64,000 nucleotides of DNA, taken from positions 310,001-374,000 of the forward strand of contig NZ_CP046401.1 of assembly GCF_009762775.1 (NCBI RefSeq). Reading direction: 5' to 3'. Under the pieces are notes generated by a model that was given only the letters and a program-made list of their open reading frames with translations, searched no databases and was not told where the DNA came from. A program made the position numbers and the translations under genes. Each line of letters opens with the position of its first letter. Within the stretch, counting starts at the first letter, position 1. This DNA is from Maribellus comscasis. GTDB taxonomy: Bacteria; Bacteroidota; Bacteroidia; Bacteroidales; Prolixibacteraceae. Below, in pieces: positions 24,570 to 32,781 of this stretch.

Positions 24570-25580
24570 TTATATGTTTAGAAAATTAAAAATGAATCCT
24601 ACAGCAGTTATACCAATAGCAACTACAGCGACAAAAATGAAAATGAGCTGCCATTTCAAAACCTTTTTTAAGATAATTACTTCAGGTAATGACAGTCCGA
24701 TTACCGACATCATAAAAGCAAGTGCGGTACCCAGTGTTACTCCTTTTTCCATTAATACACTAACGATAGGAATAATTCCGGCCGCATTGGAATACATTGG
24801 GATTCCGAGTAAAATAGCCAAAGGGACAGCATACCAGTTTCCCGCACCAATTATCTCTCCCAAAAAATCGTCAGGAACAAAACCGTGTGCACCTGCTCCC
24901 ACCGCAATTCCTATCAAAATATAAATCCAAATTTTTCCAACTATTTCTTTTACTGCATTTGCCCCGGCCTGAAGACGATCTTTTAAATCCAGTTTTTGTT
25001 CTTCAATTCCGTTTTGATTTGCTTTCACCTGAAACACCCACTCTGCTACATATTTCTGAAGTTTTAATTTTTCCAAAACAAACCCGGCGATAATAGCAAT
25101 TGTTAGTCCGGTAAAAACATAGATTAAAGCAACTTTCCAGCCAAACAACCCGGCAAGCAAAATGAGAGCAACTTCATTAATTAACGGGGCAGCAATAAGA
25201 AACGAAAAAGTTACACCAATTGGAATTCCGGCCTCAACAAATCCTAAAAAAAGAGGGATTGCAGAGCAACTGCAAAACGGAGTGACAATTCCCAGACCCG
25301 ACGCCATCACATTCCCGACAAAAAGTGACTTTCCCTCCAAAGCTTTTCTGGTCTTTTCCGGTGAAAACCAACTTCGAATAATTCCCACCACAAACACAAT
25401 TAGAATTAGCAGCAACATTACTTTCGGAACTTCAAAAAGAAAAAACCAAACCGAATCAGTGATATGTTTTCCTTCCGGCATCCGAAAAATATCATAAACA
25501 AAAAAATCTGAAATATCTGACAAATTCAAATAGAGTAAGAGCCAAACCGGAAGTAACAATATATAAATGTACTTTTTCAT
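24570..25580 (-). CDS. arsP: ArsP-type organoarsenical permease
   Basis: 336 residues, eight or more TM segments, of the PF03773 (DUF318) permease family. The hallmark VTPFCSCSAIPLFLGF with Cys103 and Cys105 is present, as is the second PLINEVALILL stretch. ArsP proteins export trivalent methylarsenite and roxarsone(III). Other family members have unknown substrates, so the symbol is assigned by context. It is 19 bp after arsG. Confidence 0.85.
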   Translation of the reverse strand: MKKYIYILLLPVWLLLYLNLSDISDFFVYDIFRMPEGKHITDSVWFFLFEVPKVMLLLILIVFVVGIIRSWFSPEKTRKALEGKSLFVGNVMASGLGIVTPFCSCSAIPLFLGFVEAGIPIGVTFSFLIAAPLINEVALILLAGLFGWKVALIYVFTGLTIAIIAGFVLEKLKLQKYVAEWVFQVKANQNGIEEQKLDLKDRLQAGANAVKEIVGKIWIYILIGIAVGAGAHGFVPDDFLGEIIGAGNWYAVPLAILLGIPMYSNAAGIIPIVSVLMEKGVTLGTALAFMMSVIGLSLPEVIILKKVLKWQLIFIFVAVVAIGITAVGFIFNFLNI

Positions 25581-25599
25581 TTAACAAAAATTTTAAATA

Positions 25600-26310
25600 T
25601 CACTTAAATGATAAATAAATTGTAAAAACATAATAAACTCCAACACCGATAAACAGGAAAGCGATTACACGCCGCATCCAAAGTTCCACCTTCTTTAGGG
25701 CGTTGTAAAATTTGCCTATTTCGCCAATGGCAAATGCAAGTAACCAGGCAATAATAATTACGGGAATTCCGGTGGCCAGTGCAAAAACCAGAGGTAACAC
25801 CAAACCTTTAGCCGATGCAATCGACATTGGAATTAACATTCCAAAATAAAGCACTCCGCTGTATGGACAAAAAGCCAGTGCAAATACAATTCCGAGCAAC
25901 AATACATTCCAGAAATTCCATTTATTTTTTTCCTCCAGCCTTTTTGAAAATTTGTTAAACCCGGGAAAAGAAATTTTAATAATCCCAAGCATAAACAATC
26001 CAACCACAATTAACAGCGGCCCCAATATTTTTTCACCATAACTCTGAAAGAACGTCGCAATCTTAAACTGGTCGGCGCCAATATAAAAAACAACGGCCAA
26101 CAGCCAGTATGAAAGCCCTCTGCCAAGCGTATAGATAAGTCCGTTATAAAAAACACGGCTTTTTATTTCGAGTTCTTTCCCGATATAACCCACGGCTGTA
26201 ATGTTGGTTGCCATTGGGCAGGGGCTGATTGCAGTTAACAATCCAAGCAAAAACGCTGATAACACCGGAATATTTGAGTTCTCGTAAAGTCCGGTAATAA
26301 TTTCCTCCAT
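25600..26310 (-). CDS. arsG: ArsG-family aminoaryl-arsenical efflux permease
   Basis: 236 residues with six TM segments in a CcdA/DsbD-like arrangement. Conserved motifs are AISPCPMATNITA (Cys31) and LAFCPYSGVLYFGMLIP. The CcdA-like fold next to ArsE and ArsF homologues matches the arsEFG system, in which ArsG exports aminobenzenes and aromatic arsenicals. It follows arsF by 9 bp. Confidence 0.85.
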   Translation of the reverse strand: MEEIITGLYENSNIPVLSAFLLGLLTAISPCPMATNITAVGYIGKELEIKSRVFYNGLIYTLGRGLSYWLLAVVFYIGADQFKIATFFQSYGEKILGPLLIVVGLFMLGIIKISFPGFNKFSKRLEEKNKWNFWNVLLLGIVFALAFCPYSGVLYFGMLIPMSIASAKGLVLPLVFALATGIPVIIIAWLLAFAIGEIGKFYNALKKVELWMRRVIAFLFIGVGVYYVFTIYLSFK

Positions 26311-26319
26311 TTCAAAAAA

Positions 26320-26727
26320 TTAATCAACCAGAATTTCCCACAACGCCTCTCTTAATTTTTCAGGCTGTTTAAGCGCATACATAAAACCTTTGCTGGTCAA
26401 ATCATACTTTTCGCCATCTTTTACTATAATTAGAGCTGAGCCAGTCACGTTCATTTTTCTTACAAGCTCCTTATTTTCTGCTTCTTCCGCATTGTATGCT
26501 TTAAAAACAATGTCTCCTTTTTCAACTGATTCAGCAAAAGAGTCATCCAAAACTTTCTTTGTCTCTTTCTCTATAGCCATACATGTTGGGCAACGACGGG
26601 TATTATGAAAATAATATACAACGGTTTTTTCTTTTTCAACTTTCTCAATCTCGCCGGAATTAGCATTTCCGACCAAACATATAAAAAAAGCAATCAGAAA
26701 AAAGGCAAATGACTTTATGGTTTTCAT
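26320..26727 (-). CDS. arsF: ArsF-family nitroaryl reductase subunit
   Basis: 135 residues with an N-terminal signal peptide or anchor (residues 4-22) and a thioredoxin-like domain with CPTC (Cys46, Cys49) in YYFHNTRRCPTCMAIE. It belongs to the ArsF family, which with ArsE reduces nitroaryl compounds to aminoaryl ones. It lies between arsE and arsG with 9- to 11-bp gaps. Confidence 0.85.
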   Translation of the reverse strand: MKTIKSFAFFLIAFFICLVGNANSGEIEKVEKEKTVVYYFHNTRRCPTCMAIEKETKKVLDDSFAESVEKGDIVFKAYNAEEAENKELVRKMNVTGSALIIVKDGEKYDLTSKGFMYALKQPEKLREALWEILVD

Positions 26728-26738
26728 TATGGTATATT

Positions 26739-26975
26739 TTAAGAAGTTAATAAGTTTCTTAATTCATCCGATTTTGGAAGACGACCTGTTAATACCACTT
26801 TCCCGTTTACAACCAAACCGGGAGTTTGCATTACACCAAATTGCATTATTTTATAAATGTCCTCAATTTTCTCAATGCTTGCATCGAGCCCCATTTCTTT
26901 TACAACATTTTCGGTTATTTGCTCCAGTTTCTTACATTTTGCACAACCTGTTCCCAAAACTTTAATTTCCATCAT
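26739..26975 (-). CDS. arsE: Small thioredoxin-like protein (ArsE)
   Basis: 78 residues, a glutaredoxin-like thioredoxin of the TM0996/MTH895 type. The active site is GCAKC (Cys11 and Cys14), and QTPGLVVNGKVVLTGRLP is the conserved substrate-binding loop. It is the first gene of the arsE-arsF-arsG set. The operator and promoter lie within 40 bp upstream. Confidence 0.85.
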   Translation of the reverse strand: MMEIKVLGTGCAKCKKLEQITENVVKEMGLDASIEKIEDIYKIMQFGVMQTPGLVVNGKVVLTGRLPKSDELRNLLTS

Positions 26976-26983
26976 AATTTTAT

Positions 26984-27014
26984 ATTGTTCGTTGTTCGCA
27001 AAAATACGAACAAT
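26984..27014 (-). promoter_or_regulatory. arsE promoter embedded in an inverted-repeat operator
   Basis: On the minus strand the -7 element TATTTTTG (27006-26999) is flanked exactly by TTGTTCG (27013-27007) and CGAACAA (26998-26992), a perfect 7-bp inverted repeat. A second CGAACAA follows at 26991-26985. An outer 9-bp pairing also exists (26984-26992 with 27006-27014). Such overlap is what a repressor needs to block initiation. Confidence 0.7.
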
Positions 27015-27026
27015 AATTGAAAAAAT

Positions 27027-27323
27027 TTATTCCGGGAACATATTTTTAAATAAAATTCTTGCTCTTTCCCAATTTGCACGGTTAATACAATATTTAATTT
27101 TGGGAGCTTCAATTTCACCCTGAATCAATCCGGCATCTTTCAATTCCTTTAGATGTTGAGAAATTGTTGATTTGGCAATTGGAAGCTGTTCGGAAAGGTC
27201 TCCGCTGTAGCAACAGGCCTGCGTTGAAAGTAGTTCAAGAATATAAATCCGGACAGGGTGCCCCAATGCTTTTGAAAATCGGGCCAACTGTATTTGTTTA
27301 TCCGTAAAACTTTTTTCCGCCAT
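27027..27323 (-). CDS. arsR: ArsR-family metalloregulator (unit 2)
   Basis: 98 residues, winged helix-turn-helix: FSKALGHPVRIYILELL and IAKSTISQHLKELKDAGLIQG. A Cys pair at residues 37-38 (ACCYSGD) lies at the start of the helix that carries the metal site in this family. It precedes arsE by 51 bp and would repress the arsEFG-arsP unit. It is clearly different in sequence from the ArsR at 23257. Confidence 0.92.
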   Translation of the reverse strand: MAEKSFTDKQIQLARFSKALGHPVRIYILELLSTQACCYSGDLSEQLPIAKSTISQHLKELKDAGLIQGEIEAPKIKYCINRANWERARILFKNMFPE

Positions 27324-27417
27324 AATTCTTTAATTGAATACAAAGATAGTAGAAAATGATTTTGATTTAAATGAATTTTTTTTCCGACTTTTGCAGCCGG
27401 GAAAGTAATCCAAAAAT

Positions 27418-28464
27418 ATGGAAAAATATATTCATCTTTTAAAATCGCTGATTTCAACACCATCGTTTAGTAAGGAAGAGGAAAAGACTGCTGAAATTAT
27501 GCGAAACTTTTTAGCTACCGAGCAGATTCCGTTTAACACCAAACAAAATAATACCTGGGCTTTTAATAAATATTTTGATAAGGCAAAGCCAACTGTATTG
27601 CTCGATTCTCACATCGATACTGTTCGTCCGGCAAAGGGATACACCCTTGATCCGTTCAAACCTATAGAAAATGGCGATAAACTTTTTGGTTTGGGAAGTA
27701 ATGATGCCGGCGGTCCGCTGGTTTCTTTGCTGGCTACTTTTGTTCATTTTTACAGCAGAAAAGATTTACCATTTAATTTGATTTTTGCCGCCACTGCTGA
27801 GGAAGAAATTTCGGGGCGCAGAGGATTAGAAATTGTTTTGCCGGAAATTGCACCGGTTGATTTTGCAATTATTGGTGAACCTACAAAAATGGAATTAGCC
27901 ATTGCAGAAAAAGGATTGCTGGTTCTTGATTGTTATGCACACGGAAAATCGGGACACGCAGCTCGTGATGAAGGAGAAAATGCGCTTTACAAAGCCCTTG
28001 ATGATATTGAAAAGCTGAGAAATTTTAAATTTGAGAAGGTTTCCGAAGTTTTGGGAGAAGTAAAAATCAGCGTTACACAAATTGAAGCTGGCACTCAACA
28101 TAACGTAGTTCCGGATGTTTGCCATTTTGTGGCCGATGTGCGAACAAACGAACATTATCCGAACAAAGATGCCTACAAAATAATCAATGATTTGTTGGAA
28201 TCGGAAGTTAAGCCAAGATCGCTTCGTTTAAATTCTTCGGGAATAAATGAACTGCATCCCTTTGCTCAACTGGCAAAAAATATGGGAATAAATATTTATG
28301 GTTCTCCCACTACCTCCGATCAGGCTATTATTCCTTTCCTGTCGGTAAAAATGGGGCCGGGAGATTCAGCACGCTCACACACAGCAGACGAATACATCCA
28401 CAAAAGCGAAATTTTTAAGGGTATTGAACAATATATTAAAATTCTTGACGGGCTTAAATTGTAG
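27418..28464 (+). CDS. M20 family deacetylase, ArgE-like
   Basis: 348 residues. Zinc ligands and catalytic residues are seen in LLDSHIDTVRP, GLGSNDAGGP, AATAEEEISGRRGLE and IIGEPTKMELAIAEKG. The dimerisation domain is in the middle and the final metal ligand lies in ARSHTADEYIH. The GLGSNDAGG wording is characteristic of Bacteroidota N-acetyl (or N-succinyl) ornithine deacetylases. Arginine biosynthesis is likely, but no other arg gene is adjacent. It is divergent from arsR. Confidence 0.75.
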   Translation: MEKYIHLLKSLISTPSFSKEEEKTAEIMRNFLATEQIPFNTKQNNTWAFNKYFDKAKPTVLLDSHIDTVRPAKGYTLDPFKPIENGDKLFGLGSNDAGGPLVSLLATFVHFYSRKDLPFNLIFAATAEEEISGRRGLEIVLPEIAPVDFAIIGEPTKMELAIAEKGLLVLDCYAHGKSGHAARDEGENALYKALDDIEKLRNFKFEKVSEVLGEVKISVTQIEAGTQHNVVPDVCHFVADVRTNEHYPNKDAYKIINDLLESEVKPRSLRLNSSGINELHPFAQLAKNMGINIYGSPTTSDQAIIPFLSVKMGPGDSARSHTADEYIHKSEIFKGIEQYIKILDGLKL

Positions 28465-28512
28465 TGTAAAATCCGCTTATAAAAATGTTTGAATAAGGAT
28501 AATAAAAACAAA

Positions 28513-28731
28513 ATGGAACAACCCAATAATCCACTTCACGGAAAAACACTGGAAGCCATCGTTGTGTACCTTGTCAGTTACTACGGCTGGGAAGAATTGG
28601 GAGTCCGGGTCAAAATTAATTCATTCCGAACAAATCCCAGTATTAAATCAAGCCTGAAATTTCTCAGGCGTACACCATGGGCCAGAGAAAAAGTTGAAAA
28701 GCTTTATATTGCTACTATCCGGAAAAAATAA
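28513..28731 (+). CDS. VF530-family DNA-binding-like protein
   Basis: 72 residues from the ATG at 28513. A TTG start upstream would add eight residues. The whole length matches the VF530 family: [24 protein letters not shown] and [20 protein letters not shown]. The family is small and helical with presumed DNA-binding function. The ORF stands alone after the M20 gene. Confidence 0.85.
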   Translation: MEQPNNPLHGKTLEAIVVYLVSYYGWEELGVRVKINSFRTNPSIKSSLKFLRRTPWAREKVEKLYIATIRKK

Positions 28732-28870
28732 GTTTTACCATTTGCAAAGCTTTTCCTTTCGTTCACATACAACTTTGTAAAGTTTGTCGAAACATCGCAT
28801 TTTTTTCCTCTTTTTTTATTCTCTGGCATATTGTTTGCTTTTTCGTCCGTTAAACAGAAAACAAATTGTC

Positions 28871-29599
28871 ATGAAAACAAAATTTACCTTACCCGCAATT
28901 TTAGTACTGAGTACCGTTTTACTTCACTCCTGCTACGGACCAAAAAACATTTTAAAACTTCAACCTGACGACAAAACGGAGGGAAAATGGTTATATGGAC
29001 AACAATTTGTTGCCGACACGCTTAACGGAATTATTTACGAAGTTGCTTACGAACGGTGTCAGAGCGAACAGTATTGGTTTAATTTTACCGTTACCAACCT
29101 TTCCAATTTACCTATTTTAATTGATCCTTCTGGTTTTTTACTGAAAGGATATAATGGTTATCGTGAACCAATAATGGAAATAGCGGCTTTAAATCCGGAA
29201 AATGAAATTCTGGATATCGAAAAATCATTGGCAAAATCCGGAGCCAGAGAAGCCAACCACATAGGATTAAGTTTACTGGCTGCAAGTGTTGATGTAGCCA
29301 CTGGAGTTGCAACAGCTACAGACGATAATCCTGACAATGATTACCTGAGTACCAATCTCTATGAAGGCGTTCAGGTAGGCAGAGAAGTTAATGCGCTAAG
29401 AGCAGAAAGTCTTGAAACCATGAGAGATTCCTGGGAAAATTCGACCATTAGAAAAACAACAGTTGAGCCGAACCACAATATAAAGGGTAAAGTATTTTTT
29501 CCTGCGGTTCGCGAGGCGTCTTATATAAAATTGTTCTTACCCGTTGATTCCAATTTTGTTGAAATGAGCTATGAACAAATACAAATCCCGGTGAATTGA
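28871..29599 (+). CDS. Hypothetical lipoprotein
   Basis: I start at the ATG at 28871. The longer frame begins 87 bp upstream but would bury the lipoprotein signal. 242 residues with hydrophobic residues 6-18 and lipobox LLHSC with Cys21. It contains DPSGFLLKGYNGY and a charged, acidic middle part. I do not recognise a family. Confidence 0.6.
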   Translation: MKTKFTLPAILVLSTVLLHSCYGPKNILKLQPDDKTEGKWLYGQQFVADTLNGIIYEVAYERCQSEQYWFNFTVTNLSNLPILIDPSGFLLKGYNGYREPIMEIAALNPENEILDIEKSLAKSGAREANHIGLSLLAASVDVATGVATATDDNPDNDYLSTNLYEGVQVGREVNALRAESLETMRDSWENSTIRKTTVEPNHNIKGKVFFPAVREASYIKLFLPVDSNFVEMSYEQIQIPVN

Positions 29600-29705
29600 C
29601 CCCGGAGAAGCGATTTCTACTTCCCGGTTTGCTATGTCTCCGATAGATATTCATTGATTTTGATTAGCTATTGTTAATAAAAACTGCTAAATATCATAAC
29701 AAAAA

Positions 29706-29735
29706 AATTCAACCGTTAACGTTAACGGTTGAATT
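29706..29735. promoter_or_regulatory. Perfect 30-bp palindromic operator upstream of pnt
   Basis: Left arm AATTCAACCGTTAAC (29706-29720) and right arm GTTAACGGTTGAATT (29721-29735) are exact reverse complements with no spacer. The centre is TTAACGTTAA. It lies seven bases upstream of the -7 element and covers the expected -33 position, so a repressor or activator could act here. The central CG and the length are reminiscent of LacI-type sites, which is inference. Confidence 0.75.
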
Positions 29736-29742
29736 AATTTAT

Positions 29743-29750
29743 TAGCTTTG
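29743..29750 (+). promoter_or_regulatory. pnt operon -7 promoter element
   Basis: TAGCTTTG is an exact TAnnTTTG, 32 bp upstream of the pntAA ATG. Confidence 0.6.
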
Positions 29751-29781
29751 CACAAAAATTTTACATCAAAATCAAATATTT

Positions 29782-30912
29782 ATGATTCTTGGACTACTAA
29801 AAGAGCATGGAAAAGAAAACCGTGTAGCTTTACTTCCTGAAATTGTAAAAACCTTTACCGACATGAAAGTGGAGGTTTTGGTTGAAAAAGGTGCCGGAGA
29901 AAATGCTTTTACACCTGACGGCGACTACGAAGCTGCCGGAGCCAAAATTGGTTCACGTGCGGATGTATTTAAAAAGTCTGATGTCCTGCTGCAGATTCAG
30001 CCACCTGCTGATGAGGATATTCAGAAAATTCAGAAAAGTCAGGTGTGGATTAGTGCATTTAATCCGCTTTGGGATACCGACCTGGTTAAAACTTTCCTGA
30101 AAGATGGCGTTACTACTTTTAGCCTTGACCTGATTCCACGAACAACACGTGCGCAGGCAATGGATATTTTATCGTCAATGGCTACCGTCTCAGGGTACCT
30201 TGCTGTTTTGGAAGCCGCATCAAAACTTCCGACATTTTTCCCGATGTTTATGACGGCTGCCGGGACAATCCGCCCCGCAAATGTTTTAATACTGGGAGCA
30301 GGAGTTGCTGGATTGCAGGCTATTGCGACATCGCGAAAATTAGGAGCACAAGTGCAGGTTTTTGATGTTCGTTCTGCTGTAAAAGAGGAGGTGAAAAGTT
30401 TAGGCGGCAAATTTGTTGAAGTGGAAGGTGCCACCGAAGACAAAGCTGCCGGAGGATACGCAGTTGAACAAACTGAAGAGTACAAACAAAAACAGCAGCA
30501 GGCAATTAACGATATTGCAGCAAAATCAAATGTTGTAATTTGTACCGCTCAAATTCCGGGCAAAAAGGCACCGCTCTTATTGCCGGCAGAGGCAGTGGAA
30601 CGGATGAAGCCCGGTTCCGTGATTATCGATTTGGCTGCATCAACCGGAGGAAATTGCGAACTGACAAAAAATGATGAAACAGTCGTCAACAACGGAGTTT
30701 CAATAATTGGTCAATCCAACTACCCTTCACAAATGCCCATGGATGCAAGTAAAATGTTTGGTAAAAACGTACTGAATTTCATGAAACTCATGATTACAGA
30801 AGAAGGTGCATTAAACCTTAATTTTGAAGATGACATTGTAAAAGGAACATGTATTACACATTCCGGAGAAATTTACAATGAACGTGTAAAATCATTATTC
30901 GAAAATAAATAG
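29782..30912 (+). CDS. pntAA: NAD(P) transhydrogenase alpha-1 subunit
   Basis: 376 residues, domain I (NAD-binding) of proton-translocating transhydrogenase. The alanine dehydrogenase-like N-terminus GLLKEHGKENRVALLPEIV is followed by the Rossmann motif ILGAGVAGLQAIATSRKLGAQVQVFDVR and STGGNCELTKNDE. The alpha subunit is split into two genes here, as in Rhodospirillum and Bacteroidota. The complex couples hydride transfer from NADH to NADP+ to proton entry and supplies NADPH. Confidence 0.95.
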   Translation: MILGLLKEHGKENRVALLPEIVKTFTDMKVEVLVEKGAGENAFTPDGDYEAAGAKIGSRADVFKKSDVLLQIQPPADEDIQKIQKSQVWISAFNPLWDTDLVKTFLKDGVTTFSLDLIPRTTRAQAMDILSSMATVSGYLAVLEAASKLPTFFPMFMTAAGTIRPANVLILGAGVAGLQAIATSRKLGAQVQVFDVRSAVKEEVKSLGGKFVEVEGATEDKAAGGYAVEQTEEYKQKQQQAINDIAAKSNVVICTAQIPGKKAPLLLPAEAVERMKPGSVIIDLAASTGGNCELTKNDETVVNNGVSIIGQSNYPSQMPMDASKMFGKNVLNFMKLMITEEGALNLNFEDDIVKGTCITHSGEIYNERVKSLFENK

Positions 30913-30920
30913 AACCAGAT

Positions 30921-31235
30921 ATGGAACAAGTATTACAATTTTTCTTTGAATATAAAGAATCCATTTTTATCATTGCTTTATCCATTTTTCTGGGTATTGA
31001 AGTGATTTCCAATGTACCTGCGGTGTTACATACCCCGTTGATGTCGGGTGCCAATGCAATTAGCGGTGTAATTATTATCGGGGGAATTATTCTTGTTGGT
31101 CACGCCAATCTTTCCTCTTTCTCACTCGAACTGGTACTGGGTATTTTAGCTCTCATTTTTGGTACATTAAACGTAGTTGGTGGTTTTGCGGTTACCGACA
31201 GAATGCTTGAAATGTTTAAAAAGAAAAAAAAGTAG
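30921..31235 (+). CDS. pntAB: NAD(P) transhydrogenase alpha-2 subunit
   Basis: 104 residues with three TM helices and the signature IEVISNVPAVLHTPLMSGANAISGVI. It is the membrane part of the alpha subunit (domain II). It starts 8 bp after pntAA and ends 6 bp before pntB. The small charged tail KKKKK is cytoplasmic. Confidence 0.95.
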   Translation: MEQVLQFFFEYKESIFIIALSIFLGIEVISNVPAVLHTPLMSGANAISGVIIIGGIILVGHANLSSFSLELVLGILALIFGTLNVVGGFAVTDRMLEMFKKKKK

Positions 31236-31241
31236 GAAATC

Positions 31242-32681
31242 ATGGATAAAGTTTTAGGAACACTTAACGGAATGAGTTACACCGTTGGCGATACATTACT
31301 TGAATTAAGTTACCTGATTGCCGCGCTTTTGTTTGTTGTAGGTTTAAAACTACTCTCCCACCCTGAAACTGCCCGAAGGGGAAACCTGTGGGCAGCAGGA
31401 GGAATGGGATTAGCGATGATAACAACCTTATTGTTGCATAAAAATTCAAACGGAGAAGGAATTTCTCTTACAAACGTTTGGATTATACTTGCTGCCATTG
31501 GCATAGGTGCAGCAATTGGCTGGATAGTTGCCCGTAAAGTTAAAATGACAGCGATGCCGCAGCTGGTATCATTGTACAATGCTACCGGTGGCGGTGCATC
31601 CATGTTGGTAGCTTTACTGGAATACCCGGCTGCAATGGCAGGAGATGTACAATCGATTTTAGTAACCGTATTAGGACTAATTATTGGTGCCATTGCTTTC
31701 AGCGGTAGTTTAATTGCGTTTGGAAAACTCGATGGTCGTGTGGGAGATATTATGAAACCTTTCATGACCTATCTGAACCTTGTGCTTTTGGTAGCTACTT
31801 TAGGAACGGGGGCTTTTATCGTTGCTTCTCCAAATCCGCCGGCTGAAATGCTTTGGGCAATTTATACGCTTACCGCTCTGTCTCTTGTTTACGGAGTTAT
31901 GTTTGTTATGCCGATTGGTGGTGCCGACATGCCGGTAGTTATTTCATTGTTGAACTCGTTTACAGGTATTGCCGCTGCGATGGCAGGTTTTATTTATAAC
32001 AACGAAGCCATGATTTTGGGCGGTATCCTGGTTGGAGCAGCCGGTATGATTTTAACGGTTTTAATGTGTAAAGCAATGAACCGGTCGCTTATTAATGTTA
32101 TTATTGGTGCTTTTGGTGGCGGAGGTGCAGCTTTAGACCGTGAACAGGGAACAATTAAAGAAATTACACTAAGCGACGCTGCTGTGCTTTTAAGCTACTC
32201 ACAAAAAGTAGTTGTCATTCCGGGCTACGGTTTGGCAGTTGCCCAGGCTCAACATATTGCTCACGAATTAGACAATTTACTTGAAGGGAAAGGGGTTGAA
32301 GTAAAATATGCTATTCACCCGGTGGCCGGACGTATGCCAGGGCACATGAACGTGTTGCTTGCTGAAGCAGATGTTCCGTATGAAAAACTGGTTGAAATGG
32401 ATGACATCAATCCGGATATGCCAAACGTCGATGTTGCCATTGTTGTAGGAGCAAACGACGTGGTTAACCCGGCGGCATACGACGATCCGAGCAGCCCGAT
32501 TTACGGAATGCCAATTATCGATGCTCACCTTGCAAAAAATATCATCATCATGAAACGTGGAATGGGTAAAGGTTACGCAGGGATTGAAAACTTCCTCTTC
32601 TTTAACGACAAAACCCGCATGTTATTTGGCGATGCAAAAAGTTCAATCCAGAAATTGGTGAGTGAAATAAAAAGCATGTAA
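31242..32681 (+). CDS. pntB: NAD(P) transhydrogenase beta subunit
   Basis: 479 residues: about nine TM helices in the first 270 residues, then the NADP-binding domain III with GYGLAVAQAQH, HPVAGRMPGHMNVLLAEADVPY and VVGANDVVNPAA. Full length. Last gene of the pnt operon, followed by a terminator. Confidence 0.95.
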   Translation: MDKVLGTLNGMSYTVGDTLLELSYLIAALLFVVGLKLLSHPETARRGNLWAAGGMGLAMITTLLLHKNSNGEGISLTNVWIILAAIGIGAAIGWIVARKVKMTAMPQLVSLYNATGGGASMLVALLEYPAAMAGDVQSILVTVLGLIIGAIAFSGSLIAFGKLDGRVGDIMKPFMTYLNLVLLVATLGTGAFIVASPNPPAEMLWAIYTLTALSLVYGVMFVMPIGGADMPVVISLLNSFTGIAAAMAGFIYNNEAMILGGILVGAAGMILTVLMCKAMNRSLINVIIGAFGGGGAALDREQGTIKEITLSDAAVLLSYSQKVVVIPGYGLAVAQAQHIAHELDNLLEGKGVEVKYAIHPVAGRMPGHMNVLLAEADVPYEKLVEMDDINPDMPNVDVAIVVGANDVVNPAAYDDPSSPIYGMPIIDAHLAKNIIIMKRGMGKGYAGIENFLFFNDKTRMLFGDAKSSIQKLVSEIKSM

Positions 32682-32703
32682 CAACTTTTTAAATAAAGTC
32701 AGT

Positions 32704-32740
32704 GGAAAAGGTTTCAATTAAATTGAGACCTTTTTCTTTT
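32704..32740 (+). terminator. Intrinsic terminator after pntB
   Basis: Arms 32706-32717 and 32723-32734 (AAAAGGTTTCAA and TTGAGACCTTTT, one U-G pair) form the stem, followed by TTTTTCTTTTTT. Confidence 0.8.
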
Positions 32741-32781
32741 TTACGCTATTTTTACCTTCAAACAAACAAGCTCTCAAAAAA

